In this document: piece by piece, positions 8,056 through 16,357 of the stretch
Layout of the letters: every line of letters starts with the position of its first letter
How positions within the stretch are numbered: the first letter of the stretch is position 1
From: Mucilaginibacter sp.
Lineage (GTDB): Bacteria; Bacteroidota; Bacteroidia; Sphingobacteriales; Sphingobacteriaceae
Direction: 5' to 3'
DNA: 64,000 bases
Assembly: GCF_028288225.1 (NCBI RefSeq)
Contig: NZ_JAQBOC010000033.1
Span: forward strand, 101,337 to 165,336
The notes under the pieces: model-generated
What the model was told of the DNA's origin: nothing
Seen by the model: the letters and a program-made list of their open reading frames with translations, nothing else
The model's database searches: none
Made by a program: the position numbers and the translations under genes

Positions 8056-8757
8056 TTAATCTCTATCTTTTGTCACAACCAAATTTGCAAAATCACTCAT
8101 AACCGGGCCGCTCCCTGCCCATAAGCCAATGAGCCCGTTAGTTTTTTTGCTGATGTTTTTTATACTTAACGAAGGTTTTGTATTACCATTTACGTACACT
8201 ATAGTGCTATCCTTAGTGATAACTATGCGTGCATGCAGCCAGTCTTCAGGTTTAGGATAGGGTCGAATATCGTTTTCAAACTTACCCGTCTGCTCTTTTC
8301 TTAAGCGGTCGTAAGGATAATCAGGCATGCTCATGTACTGCACCGACCATTTTCTTCGGGCTGTATCGGGATATTGAAAATTAAACGGCCTAAAGTAAAT
8401 CGTTTCATAGTTAAGGGTATCTGCTCCATGATAGGCAATCCCCAAAAAACTTTTCAAAAATTCATTCCGGCCACGTAAATCAAGCTCAATTGTGCCCGTA
8501 CTAAAATCAATGTCCTTTAACCAGGTGATACCGTTTGTGGTAATACCATTTTTGCTGCCATCTTTTATTGGCGCGGTTTTCTTACCCGGGTATATTACAA
8601 GTTGCTTTTCGGTAAGCATCTTCCCCAGGTCATACGATTTTGCCTGCTGACTATAAGCCGGCGTATTGCAATTTGCCAAAACGATAATTAAAGAGAATCC
8701 CTTATTACTAATAAGGAATTTCCACGCTGTTTTTAGGTATCTGTTCATTGGTATCAT
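8056..8757 (-). CDS. Concanavalin A-like fold protein with a permease-derived N-terminus (chimera)
   Basis: 233 residues. From about residue 40 it is a paralogue of the neighbouring lectin-fold protein: GTIELDLRGRNEF, YETIYFRPFNF, WLHARIVITKDSTIVYVNGN and GLIGLWAGSG are matching jelly-roll strands. The first ~28 residues are different: MNRYLKTAWKFLISNKGFSL is the signature N-terminus of the FtsX-type permeases in this array (compare MIKNYLKIAWRNLIHNRVSS and MISNYFKIAWRILIRQKLFS). It then passes quickly to SQQAK, like a signal peptide cleavage region. The likely explanation is that a permease 5' end was fused to the lectin gene and now serves as its membrane/export signal. The C-terminal TKDRD-stop lies in an AAAGATAGAGATTAAAAG repeat. 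Confidence 0.65.
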   Translation of the reverse strand: MIPMNRYLKTAWKFLISNKGFSLIIVLANCNTPAYSQQAKSYDLGKMLTEKQLVIYPGKKTAPIKDGSKNGITTNGITWLKDIDFSTGTIELDLRGRNEFLKSFLGIAYHGADTLNYETIYFRPFNFQYPDTARRKWSVQYMSMPDYPYDRLRKEQTGKFENDIRPYPKPEDWLHARIVITKDSTIVYVNGNTKPSLSIKNISKKTNGLIGLWAGSGPVMSDFANLVVTKDRD

Positions 8758-8802
8758 GGTTTATGGTTCATAGCCGAATTGAATTTCTTACCTAACCTCT
8801 AA

Positions 8803-11271
8803 TCACTCACTCCTCAAACTCCTCACCGGATTAGCCAGCGCAGCCCTTATGCTTTGATAGCTTACCGTTAGTATGGCAATTAAAAACACCATAACCATTG
8901 GCATTATAAAAAACCAGGCGCTAAAATCAATGCGGAACTTATAGTTCTGCAGCCATTTGTAGCAACCCCAGTAAGCCAGCGGCAAGGCTATCGCGTTGGC
9001 AATAAGGATCAGTCCTATAAAGTCTTTTGAAATGAGCAGCAATATATTTGATACCGATGCACCCAATACTTTGCGAATGCCTATTTCTTTAATACGTTGT
9101 GTTATGGTGATCAATGTTAAACCGAAGAGGCCAAGACAGGCAACAAAAATTGCAAAGCCCGAAAACAGGCTGAATACCTGGCCAAAATGTTGCTCAACCT
9201 TATATTGCTGATCAAAAAATTCATCTAAAAAGAAATATTGGAATGCAGCCTCTGGGAATACATTTTTATACGTTTTTTCTATCTGTGCAATAGTTTGCGG
9301 CAAATTGCTGCTGTTAAACTTTACCTCGTAATGCGTTACACTTGAAGGGTCTATCGCGCGAACAACAAGCGGGGTATAATCATCTTTTAATGAGGTTTGA
9401 TGGAAATTTTGGATTACACCTATCACCTCATTCTCAAACACCCGGCCACGGCCGTTTTTTGTTTCTACAAATTTACCAACGGCGTCCTGTGCGTTTTTAA
9501 AACCAAGGGAAATAACGGCTGCCTCGTTAAGCATCATGGGGCTTTTTGAAAAATTGGTTCTTGCCGTAATTTTTTCACCTGCAATTACTTTTACTTTAAA
9601 TTGGTCCAGGAACCTGTTACCGATCTCAAGGGTTGATAGCCTCAGGCTTTTTTCGCCTGCTTGTGTATGGCGGGTGTATGACATAATGTAGCCGATACTC
9701 TCACCCGGAATGCTGGATGATGAGGTGACATTTTTAATCCGTGGATCGCGCAAAAGCTCATTCTGAAAAACACTGTCCTTCGCTGCGAAATTCATGGCAT
9801 CCTGGTCTGTAGCCCTTATGTTTTGCGGCGCTAAAACAACCAGGGTTTGTTTCATATCCATCCCGCTGTTTGAGTTTTTCATATAGTTAACCTGGCGGTA
9901 AACTACCAATGTGCCCATCATAAAAGCAATGGTGGCAACAAACTGGAAAACAACCAGGGCCTTCCGTAGTGGGATACTTTGGGCATTGTTCATGAATTTG
10001 CCTTTTAAGATCTGTACAGGTTTGTAATCTGACAGGATAAGAGCTGGATAGGTGGCCGATAATAAAATGCCTGCTGTTAAAAGCCCAATAAACCCAAATG
10101 CAAAATAAGGGTCTTTCCATAAGGTAAAACCTATCTGCACGCCGCAAAGCGCGCTGAACCATGGCATACAAAGCAGTACAATAAATACAGCCACAGCAAC
10201 GCTGATAACATTCAGCAGCAACGATTCAAACAAAAACTGCTTTATAAGCTGAGCGCGTTGTGAGCCCAGTACCTTACGGATGCCAACCTCTTTTGCCCGC
10301 TCAATTACCTTGGCGGTTGAAAGATTTACATAGTTGATATAAGCAATGAGCAGGATAAGCACTGCAATGAGGCCCAAATACCAAACCAAATTGCCATTAC
10401 CGCCATTGCTGATCTCGTTTGAGAGGTTGGAGTATAAATGGATATCGCGCAGCGGCTGTAAGGAAAGCGTAATGCTATTGATATTGGTTTTTCCTTGTGT
10501 TGGACTTGATGCATTCTGCCCGCTTTGAGTGGCGTATTTTTTTATAAAAGCCGGCAGTCTTGCCTCAAAGGTTTTAGGATTTGTTTGTGGCGATAAAGAA
10601 ACATAGGTATATGAATCCGGATATACCCAATCGCCTGCCTTTGCATCGCCAGATACCAGGAAATCAAACTGCAGGTGCGAATTTGAAGGAACATCCTTAC
10701 AAACGCCCGTAACCACAACCTTAATATCAGTGCCCGATATCTGCTGCTGGATACGAATAGTTTTACCGGTCGCTTCCTGGCCGGGAAAATATTTTTTTGC
10801 CGTGCTTTCGCTAATAACAACCGTATTTGGATCATTAAGTGCCGTAGTTGTGCCTTTCACCATTGGGAAGGAGAATAGCCGCAGAAATGAAGCATCAGCC
10901 TGGTACACTTTACTTTCGTTAAAAGCTATTACAGAACCATTGGGTTGCTGGGTAGTTACCAACCCATCAAGTTTTGAAATCCTGGTAAACTCCTGCACCT
11001 CCGCAAAGCTGGATTTTAAAGCAGGACCTACTGCTGAGTAGGTTTTAGGCATATTTTCTACCAGGTTTCCCTGGCTATAGTTTTGATGCTTTATGCGGTA
11101 GATGTTAGCACCGTTTTTATGGAAGTTATCATAGCTTAATTCAAAGCTTATATACTGCACAATAAGCAGGCATGCTGCCATACCAATGGCCAGTCCCATT
11201 ATATTAATGAGCGAAAAAAGTTTTTGGCGGATCAGAATGCGCCACGCGATTTTAAAATAGTTTGATATCAT
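8803..11271 (-). CDS. ABC transporter permease, double FtsX/MacB type (2 of 7)
   Basis: 822 residues, the longest of the array. N-terminal helix (about 20-42), periplasmic MacB core domain to about 290, first FtsX domain with VIERAKEVGIRKVLGSQR, a second periplasmic domain, and a second FtsX domain with TQRIKEIGIRKVLGAS near 730; it ends NPVRSLRSE like the other members. It differs from members 3-6 in carrying STAKVIER instead of STARSEKR at the first cytosolic loop and a longer second periplasmic domain with FLDEFFDQQY. Probably exports or extracts a hydrophobic or peptide substrate when joined by a MacB/LolD-like ATPase encoded elsewhere (family inference). Confidence 0.85.
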   Translation of the reverse strand: MISNYFKIAWRILIRQKLFSLINIMGLAIGMAACLLIVQYISFELSYDNFHKNGANIYRIKHQNYSQGNLVENMPKTYSAVGPALKSSFAEVQEFTRISKLDGLVTTQQPNGSVIAFNESKVYQADASFLRLFSFPMVKGTTTALNDPNTVVISESTAKKYFPGQEATGKTIRIQQQISGTDIKVVVTGVCKDVPSNSHLQFDFLVSGDAKAGDWVYPDSYTYVSLSPQTNPKTFEARLPAFIKKYATQSGQNASSPTQGKTNINSITLSLQPLRDIHLYSNLSNEISNGGNGNLVWYLGLIAVLILLIAYINYVNLSTAKVIERAKEVGIRKVLGSQRAQLIKQFLFESLLLNVISVAVAVFIVLLCMPWFSALCGVQIGFTLWKDPYFAFGFIGLLTAGILLSATYPALILSDYKPVQILKGKFMNNAQSIPLRKALVVFQFVATIAFMMGTLVVYRQVNYMKNSNSGMDMKQTLVVLAPQNIRATDQDAMNFAAKDSVFQNELLRDPRIKNVTSSSSIPGESIGYIMSYTRHTQAGEKSLRLSTLEIGNRFLDQFKVKVIAGEKITARTNFSKSPMMLNEAAVISLGFKNAQDAVGKFVETKNGRGRVFENEVIGVIQNFHQTSLKDDYTPLVVRAIDPSSVTHYEVKFNSSNLPQTIAQIEKTYKNVFPEAAFQYFFLDEFFDQQYKVEQHFGQVFSLFSGFAIFVACLGLFGLTLITITQRIKEIGIRKVLGASVSNILLLISKDFIGLILIANAIALPLAYWGCYKWLQNYKFRIDFSAWFFIMPMVMVFLIAILTVSYQSIRAALANPVRSLRSE

Positions 11272-11276
11272 TTAGT

Positions 11277-11402
11277 TCATGGTTAATAGTTCATGGTTCA
11301 TAGCCGGAGTTTGTTGGCCATTGAGTCATTAGTGTCTTTTGATTCATGACGATAGCCGGATCAATTCTTAACTAATCTCTGGTCTCTAATCTCTAATCAC
11401 TC
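11277..11402. repeat. Spacer words between permeases 2 and 3
   Basis: Read on the minus strand, the spacer starts inside the permease 3 stop (GTGATTAGAGATTAGAGACC...), passes CCGGCTAT words, and ends with ATGAACTATTAACCATGAAC shortly before the permease 2 ATG. The same two words in the same order occur at 16283-16357 and, more weakly, at 21300-21386. Confidence 0.6.
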
Positions 11403-13778
11403 ACTCTTCAAACTCTTCACCGGGTTCATAAGCGCTGCTTTTATACTTTGATAGCTAACCGTTAATAATGTTATTGCCATTGCGCCAAGTGCGGTTATGG
11501 CAAAGATCCACCAGGTTATCTCCGACCGGTAAGTATAGCCTTGCAGCCAGCTATGCATAAAATAATAAGCGGTTGGTGTTGCAATCAGTAGTGAAATAGC
11601 GATCAGTACCACAAAGTCTTTTGATAACAAACGCCAGAGGTTAAATACGGTTGCACCCAATACTTTGCGCACACCAATTTCCTTTATGCGTTGCTCGGCC
11701 ATAAACGATGCCATGCCGAACAGCCCCAGGCAGCTGATAAATATAGCCAGGCCTGCAAAAGCGCTAGCCAGCTTGCCTATCCGCTCCTCGTTGCCGAATT
11801 TTTTGGCATACTCAGTATCTGCGAACTGATAATCAAATGGCTGGGCAGGATTATATTTTTTAAACACCCGGCCTATTTTATCAATAGCCTCGCTTGCACT
11901 TATTTTTGAATTTATTTTGAGGATCACAAAATCTTCACCTCCTTTTGCCATGTGATAAAGCATGGGTCTCACCGGCTCATATGGTGATTCAACAACCATA
12001 TCTTTAATTACTCCGATTACTTTAAACGGTACACCATCCCAATGGATGGTTTCGCCTACCGGTTTTTTAAGTCCCATAAATTTTGCAGCCGTTTCATTAA
12101 TAACAAAAGCAACAGAGTCGGTTAAAAATTGCGCAGAGAAATCGCGTCCGTCTTTAAACTGCCAGCCTACGGTTTTGCCGTAATCGGGCGATACATCAAT
12201 ATTGGGGAAATCAACGGCGAGCGATGGATCTTTGCCCTTCCAGTCAAAACCGGCATTTGTTGAATACACACCGGTTGTAGGGCTGCCGGTTTCGGCTATG
12301 CTGGTAATAGTACCGGATTTAAATAGCTCATCTTTAACCGCAGCAAACTGTTTATGTACGTCGCCCGTAACCATTGGCAGCATTACAAGGCCATCCCTTG
12401 TATAACCAACGGGACGGTTTTTGGCGAATTGAATTTGCCGGTAAACTATAATGGTGCCAATAATTAAAGTAACTGAAACAGTGAATTGTGTTACCACCAA
12501 TACTTTGCGGGGAATAGCTGCCAGGCGGCCTACCTTAAAAGTGCCTTTCAATACCTTTGCCGGCTGAAATGATGACAGATACAACGCCGGGTAACTTCCG
12601 GAAATAAGCCCTGTTATCAAACTAAAACCAATCCCCATTAGCCAGAACAAAGGACTGCCCCAGGGGATAGACATTTTTTTACCGGACACATCATTAAAAA
12701 ATGGAAGCCCAAGCTGTACAAACAGGAGAGCCAGCGCAAAGGCAAAAACAACCACCAACAACGATTCGCTTAAAAACTGGTAAATGAGCTGCACACGTAA
12801 GGAGCCTATAGCCTTGCGGATGCCTACCTCTTTTGCCCGTTTTTCAGACCGGGCGGTGCTCAGGTTCATGAAATTGATGCAGGCCAGCAGCAGCACAAAA
12901 ACACCGATAATGCCAAACAGCCAAACATACTGGATGCGCCCGCCTACAATTTTGCCGTTTTTAAAATCCGAGTACAGATGCCAGTTCTTCATCGGATCGA
13001 GGAAAATCTGCGGTTTCTGTTTCAGTTCGCTTTTATCTACTTTGCTAAGCTTTACATCTTTTATTCTTGCCGAAGCCGTTTTCATATCAACGTTATCGGC
13101 AACCTGTGCAAAAGCCAGGTAGCAGTTGCACCGCCAGGTATCCTTTTGCTGCTTCATTCCCTGCACGGTCGATAAAAGCTCCCACGGCGCAATGAAGTTT
13201 ACATCGGCAAAAGTTGAGCTATAAGGAAAATCCTGGTAAACACCGGTTACTTTTACCACCAGGTTATTATCAATCTTCATTACCTTATTCATCGGGTCGG
13301 CATCGCCAAAGTAGATTTTGGCTGTTGACGCGGAGAGAATAACGGATGAAGGGTCATTAAGGGCAGTTTTGCTGCCTTTCAGCATATTTACCGAAAACAT
13401 ATCAAGCGCCTGGGGCTCCAAAAATGTACCGCTTTTGGTTAACTTCTTATCACCAAGCGTAAGTATGTGGTTATAGGTAAACGAGGCCATGCTGACAGCC
13501 TTAAAATTGCTGCCATAGTTTTTAAAGATTTCGGCGCCTATAGGCCAGGGTACACTTGTGCCTGTGCCGGTTTCGCCGTTAATGTTAAAGTTTTGCCTCA
13601 CCTGCGCAAGACTGCTGTAGTTTTTAAAGTTTTTGTCGAATGATAGCTCATCCCAGATCCATAATCCTATCAGCATAGCTACCGCCATACCAACAGATAA
13701 CCCCGCAATGTTAATGAAGGAATGTACCTTGTTTTTAACAAGATTGCGGAACGCGATTTTTAAATAATTCTTTATCAT
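11397..13778 (-). CDS. ABC transporter permease, double FtsX/MacB type (3 of 7)
   Basis: 793 residues. Same plan as its neighbours: helix 1 at about 21-43 (INIAGLSVGMAVAMLIGLW), periplasmic core, FtsX domain 1 with STARSEKRAKEVGIRKAIGS, second periplasmic core, FtsX domain 2 with EQRIKEIGVRKVLGATVFNL, terminal NPVKSLKSE. With members 4, 5 and 6 it forms a closely related subgroup (shared IWDELSFD after helix 1 and shared WLFGIIGVFVLLLACINFMN), so these four arose by recent tandem duplication. Divergence is concentrated in the periplasmic domains, as expected if the copies handle different ligands. Confidence 0.87.
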   Translation of the reverse strand: MIKNYLKIAFRNLVKNKVHSFINIAGLSVGMAVAMLIGLWIWDELSFDKNFKNYSSLAQVRQNFNINGETGTGTSVPWPIGAEIFKNYGSNFKAVSMASFTYNHILTLGDKKLTKSGTFLEPQALDMFSVNMLKGSKTALNDPSSVILSASTAKIYFGDADPMNKVMKIDNNLVVKVTGVYQDFPYSSTFADVNFIAPWELLSTVQGMKQQKDTWRCNCYLAFAQVADNVDMKTASARIKDVKLSKVDKSELKQKPQIFLDPMKNWHLYSDFKNGKIVGGRIQYVWLFGIIGVFVLLLACINFMNLSTARSEKRAKEVGIRKAIGSLRVQLIYQFLSESLLVVVFAFALALLFVQLGLPFFNDVSGKKMSIPWGSPLFWLMGIGFSLITGLISGSYPALYLSSFQPAKVLKGTFKVGRLAAIPRKVLVVTQFTVSVTLIIGTIIVYRQIQFAKNRPVGYTRDGLVMLPMVTGDVHKQFAAVKDELFKSGTITSIAETGSPTTGVYSTNAGFDWKGKDPSLAVDFPNIDVSPDYGKTVGWQFKDGRDFSAQFLTDSVAFVINETAAKFMGLKKPVGETIHWDGVPFKVIGVIKDMVVESPYEPVRPMLYHMAKGGEDFVILKINSKISASEAIDKIGRVFKKYNPAQPFDYQFADTEYAKKFGNEERIGKLASAFAGLAIFISCLGLFGMASFMAEQRIKEIGVRKVLGATVFNLWRLLSKDFVVLIAISLLIATPTAYYFMHSWLQGYTYRSEITWWIFAITALGAMAITLLTVSYQSIKAALMNPVKSLKSE

Positions 13779-13785
13779 TGTTGTT

Positions 13786-13881
13786 GGTCATTAGTCATTA
13801 CGTCATTAGTCATTGTGTCATTGGGCATTAGCTATTTGTAGTGGTTATCCAAATGACTAATGACACAATGACCAATGACTA
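13786..13881. repeat. TCATTAG word hairpin between permeases 3 and 4
   Basis: Left arm: GGTCATTAGTCATTACGTC and similar copies up to about 13832. Right arm: AATGACTAATGACACAATG and ACCAATGACTA (13853-13881), complementary to the left arm. The TAG stop of permease 4 (complement of 13879-13881) is the first TAGTCATT unit of the right arm. Confidence 0.65.
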
Positions 13882-16281
13882 TTCACTCTTCAAGCTTCTC
13901 ACCGGATTTGCCAATGCTGCTTTTATACTTTGGTAGCTAACTGTTAACAGGGTAATTACCATTGCGCCAATTGCTGCGATAGCGAAGACCCAGCCACTTA
14001 TTTCGGTGCGGTACTGGTAGCTTTGCAGCCAGTTATGCATAAAATACCAGGCCATTGGCGATGCTATCAGTAACGATATGGTTACTAGTACCACAAAATC
14101 TTTTGATAATAATTGCCATAGGTTAAATATCGTTGCGCCCAATACCTTGCGCACGCCAATTTCTTTAATGCGTTGCTCAGCTGTAAATGATGCCATACCA
14201 AACAAACCAAGGCAGCTGATGAATATGGCCAGACCCGCAAAACAGCTGGCCAGTTTACCTATCCGTTCTTCATTATCAAACTTGCCGGCATAATCATCAT
14301 CAACAAACTGGATGTTAAAAGAGGTTGAAGGGTCGTATTTCTTTAAAATGGCCTTGATCTTATTCATTGCGGCATGTGCACTTACCAGCGGGTTAATTTT
14401 TATGTTGATGTTTGATAGCTGGCTCCAATTTTTTGGTAAATAAAAGAAGGATTGTTTAGCGGTTTCATAAGCCGACTGATTAACCATATCTTTTACTACA
14501 CCAATAATTTTATACTTGCCATTACCAATCCACTCGATAGTTTCCCCAATAGGATGTTTAAGGCCCATGAATTTTACGGCTGCCTCATTAATTATAAAGC
14601 CCGAAGAATCTGACAGAAATGCGGGATTGAAATCGCGGCCTTCTTTGATTTGCCAGTTCACCGTTTTTCCAAAGTCGGCAGTTACAGACATGCTGTTGAA
14701 TTGCTCCTGTACAACGGGATCTTTTCCTCTCCAGGTAAAACCACCATTGCTAATGTATATTGCGGTTATGGGGCTCTCCGATTCGGATACATTACTTACT
14801 GAACCGCTTGCAAGCAGGTCATTTCTTAAAGCCTGATATTGTTTGTTCAAATCCTGCGTTTGCAGGCTTACATTTAATAAATTATTTCGGCTATAGCCGA
14901 CAGGTCGGTTTTTAGCAAACTGGATCTGCTGAAAAACTACTATGGTGCCGATAATGAGCACTACCGACACGGTAAATTGCACTACTACCAGCACCTTGCG
15001 TGGAATAGCCGCTAATCTGCCCACCCTGAATGTTCCCTTCAGCACTTTTACCGGGCGGAAGGATGATAAATATAATGCCGGATAGCTCCCCGCAATAAGC
15101 CCGGTAAATAAAGTAAAGGCGATGCCCAAAATCCAAAACAATGAATTGCCCCACAAAATACTTACTTTTTTAGCCGCAAGCTGATTAAATTCGGGCAGGC
15201 ATAGCTGAACAAAAAGGAGTGATAAAAAGAATGCAAGAATAGCGATCAATAACGATTCGCTGTAAAACTGTGCAATAAGCTGGCTGCGGACGGAGCCGAT
15301 AGCTTTGCGAATGCCAACCTCTTTTGCCCGTTTTTCGGAACGCGCAGTGCTCAAATTCATGAAATTGATACATGCCAGCAGCAGCACAAACACGCCGATT
15401 ATGCCAAACAGCCAAACGTACTGGATGCGGCCACCTGTGTTTATCCCGTTTTTAAACTCGCCATATAAGTACCACTTGCCCATAGGGTGCAGGAACAGCT
15501 GCGATTTGTGACGGGCATCGCTATTATTCAGGCCCCGCAGTGCGTTTAGCTTTAGATTCTTAATTTTTGCTGATACCTGTGCCATGTCGGCATTGTCGGC
15601 AATTTGAACAAACGTTTGGAACCAGCTGGCACCCCACGGATTATTAAACCTGCCGGGATAATTTTGACTGATGGCCAGCATTTGCCAAGGCGCAATAAAA
15701 GTTAAATCGCCAAATGATGAATTTTCGGGCAGATTTTCATAAACGCCGGTTACTTTGGCATTTTGAGTTTTGTCAATCTTTATAAGCTTATTTATCGGGT
15801 CAATATTGCCGAAAACTGCTTTTGCTGTTGTTTGGGAAAGTATGATAGATGTAGGGTCGTTTAAACTTTTGGCAGTACCTTTCAGCATTTTTATGGAGAG
15901 CATATCGGTAATTGCAGGCTCCATGTAATTACCCTTTTGAGTAACAGTTTTATCGCCGTAGGTTAAAAGGTGGTCGCCGGTCCATGAGGTGATGATCACA
16001 TGTTTAAAATAGTTGCCAAAATTACTTCGCAGGCCCGGTGCCAGCGGCCAGGCCGATGAGCCCCAGGTTTCCGTTTGGCCATTGATAAAGGAGTTATCCG
16101 TTACCCTTGCAATGCGGTCGCGATTTGTATAGCCCGTATCAAAAGATAGCTCGTCCCAAACCCATAAGCCTATCAGCATAGCAACAGCCATCCCCACGGC
16201 CAGCCCGCCAATGTTTATCATTGATGAAACCCTGTTATGGATAAGGTTTCGCCAGGCAATTTTTAAATAATTCTTTATCAT
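13879..16281 (-). CDS. ABC transporter permease, double FtsX/MacB type (4 of 7)
   Basis: 800 residues. Domain order as in the other members, with STARSEKRAKEVGIRKAIGS in FtsX domain 1, EQRIKEIGVRKVLGATIFNL in domain 2 and NPVRSLKSE at the end. Its first 45 residues (MIKNYLKIAWRNL onwards through the first helix to WVWDEL) are identical to those of member 5 while the following periplasmic domain is quite different, which points to gene conversion or very recent duplication of the 5' end. The TAG stop codon is also the first unit of a TAGTCATT repeat. Confidence 0.87.
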   Translation of the reverse strand: MIKNYLKIAWRNLIHNRVSSMINIGGLAVGMAVAMLIGLWVWDELSFDTGYTNRDRIARVTDNSFINGQTETWGSSAWPLAPGLRSNFGNYFKHVIITSWTGDHLLTYGDKTVTQKGNYMEPAITDMLSIKMLKGTAKSLNDPTSIILSQTTAKAVFGNIDPINKLIKIDKTQNAKVTGVYENLPENSSFGDLTFIAPWQMLAISQNYPGRFNNPWGASWFQTFVQIADNADMAQVSAKIKNLKLNALRGLNNSDARHKSQLFLHPMGKWYLYGEFKNGINTGGRIQYVWLFGIIGVFVLLLACINFMNLSTARSEKRAKEVGIRKAIGSVRSQLIAQFYSESLLIAILAFFLSLLFVQLCLPEFNQLAAKKVSILWGNSLFWILGIAFTLFTGLIAGSYPALYLSSFRPVKVLKGTFRVGRLAAIPRKVLVVVQFTVSVVLIIGTIVVFQQIQFAKNRPVGYSRNNLLNVSLQTQDLNKQYQALRNDLLASGSVSNVSESESPITAIYISNGGFTWRGKDPVVQEQFNSMSVTADFGKTVNWQIKEGRDFNPAFLSDSSGFIINEAAVKFMGLKHPIGETIEWIGNGKYKIIGVVKDMVNQSAYETAKQSFFYLPKNWSQLSNINIKINPLVSAHAAMNKIKAILKKYDPSTSFNIQFVDDDYAGKFDNEERIGKLASCFAGLAIFISCLGLFGMASFTAEQRIKEIGVRKVLGATIFNLWQLLSKDFVVLVTISLLIASPMAWYFMHNWLQSYQYRTEISGWVFAIAAIGAMVITLLTVSYQSIKAALANPVRSLKSE

Positions 16282-16282
16282 T

Positions 16283-16357
16283 TTATTTAGTTCATGGTTG
16301 ATAGTTCATAGTCGAAACATTTTTTAACTAATCTCTGGCCTCTAACCTCTGATCACT
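16283..16357. repeat. Spacer words between permeases 4 and 5
   Basis: TTTAGTTCATGGTTGATAG followed by AACTAATCTCTGGCCTC and TAACCTCTGATCAC. The last word contains the permease 5 stop (TGA in complement at 16353-16355). Confidence 0.6.
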
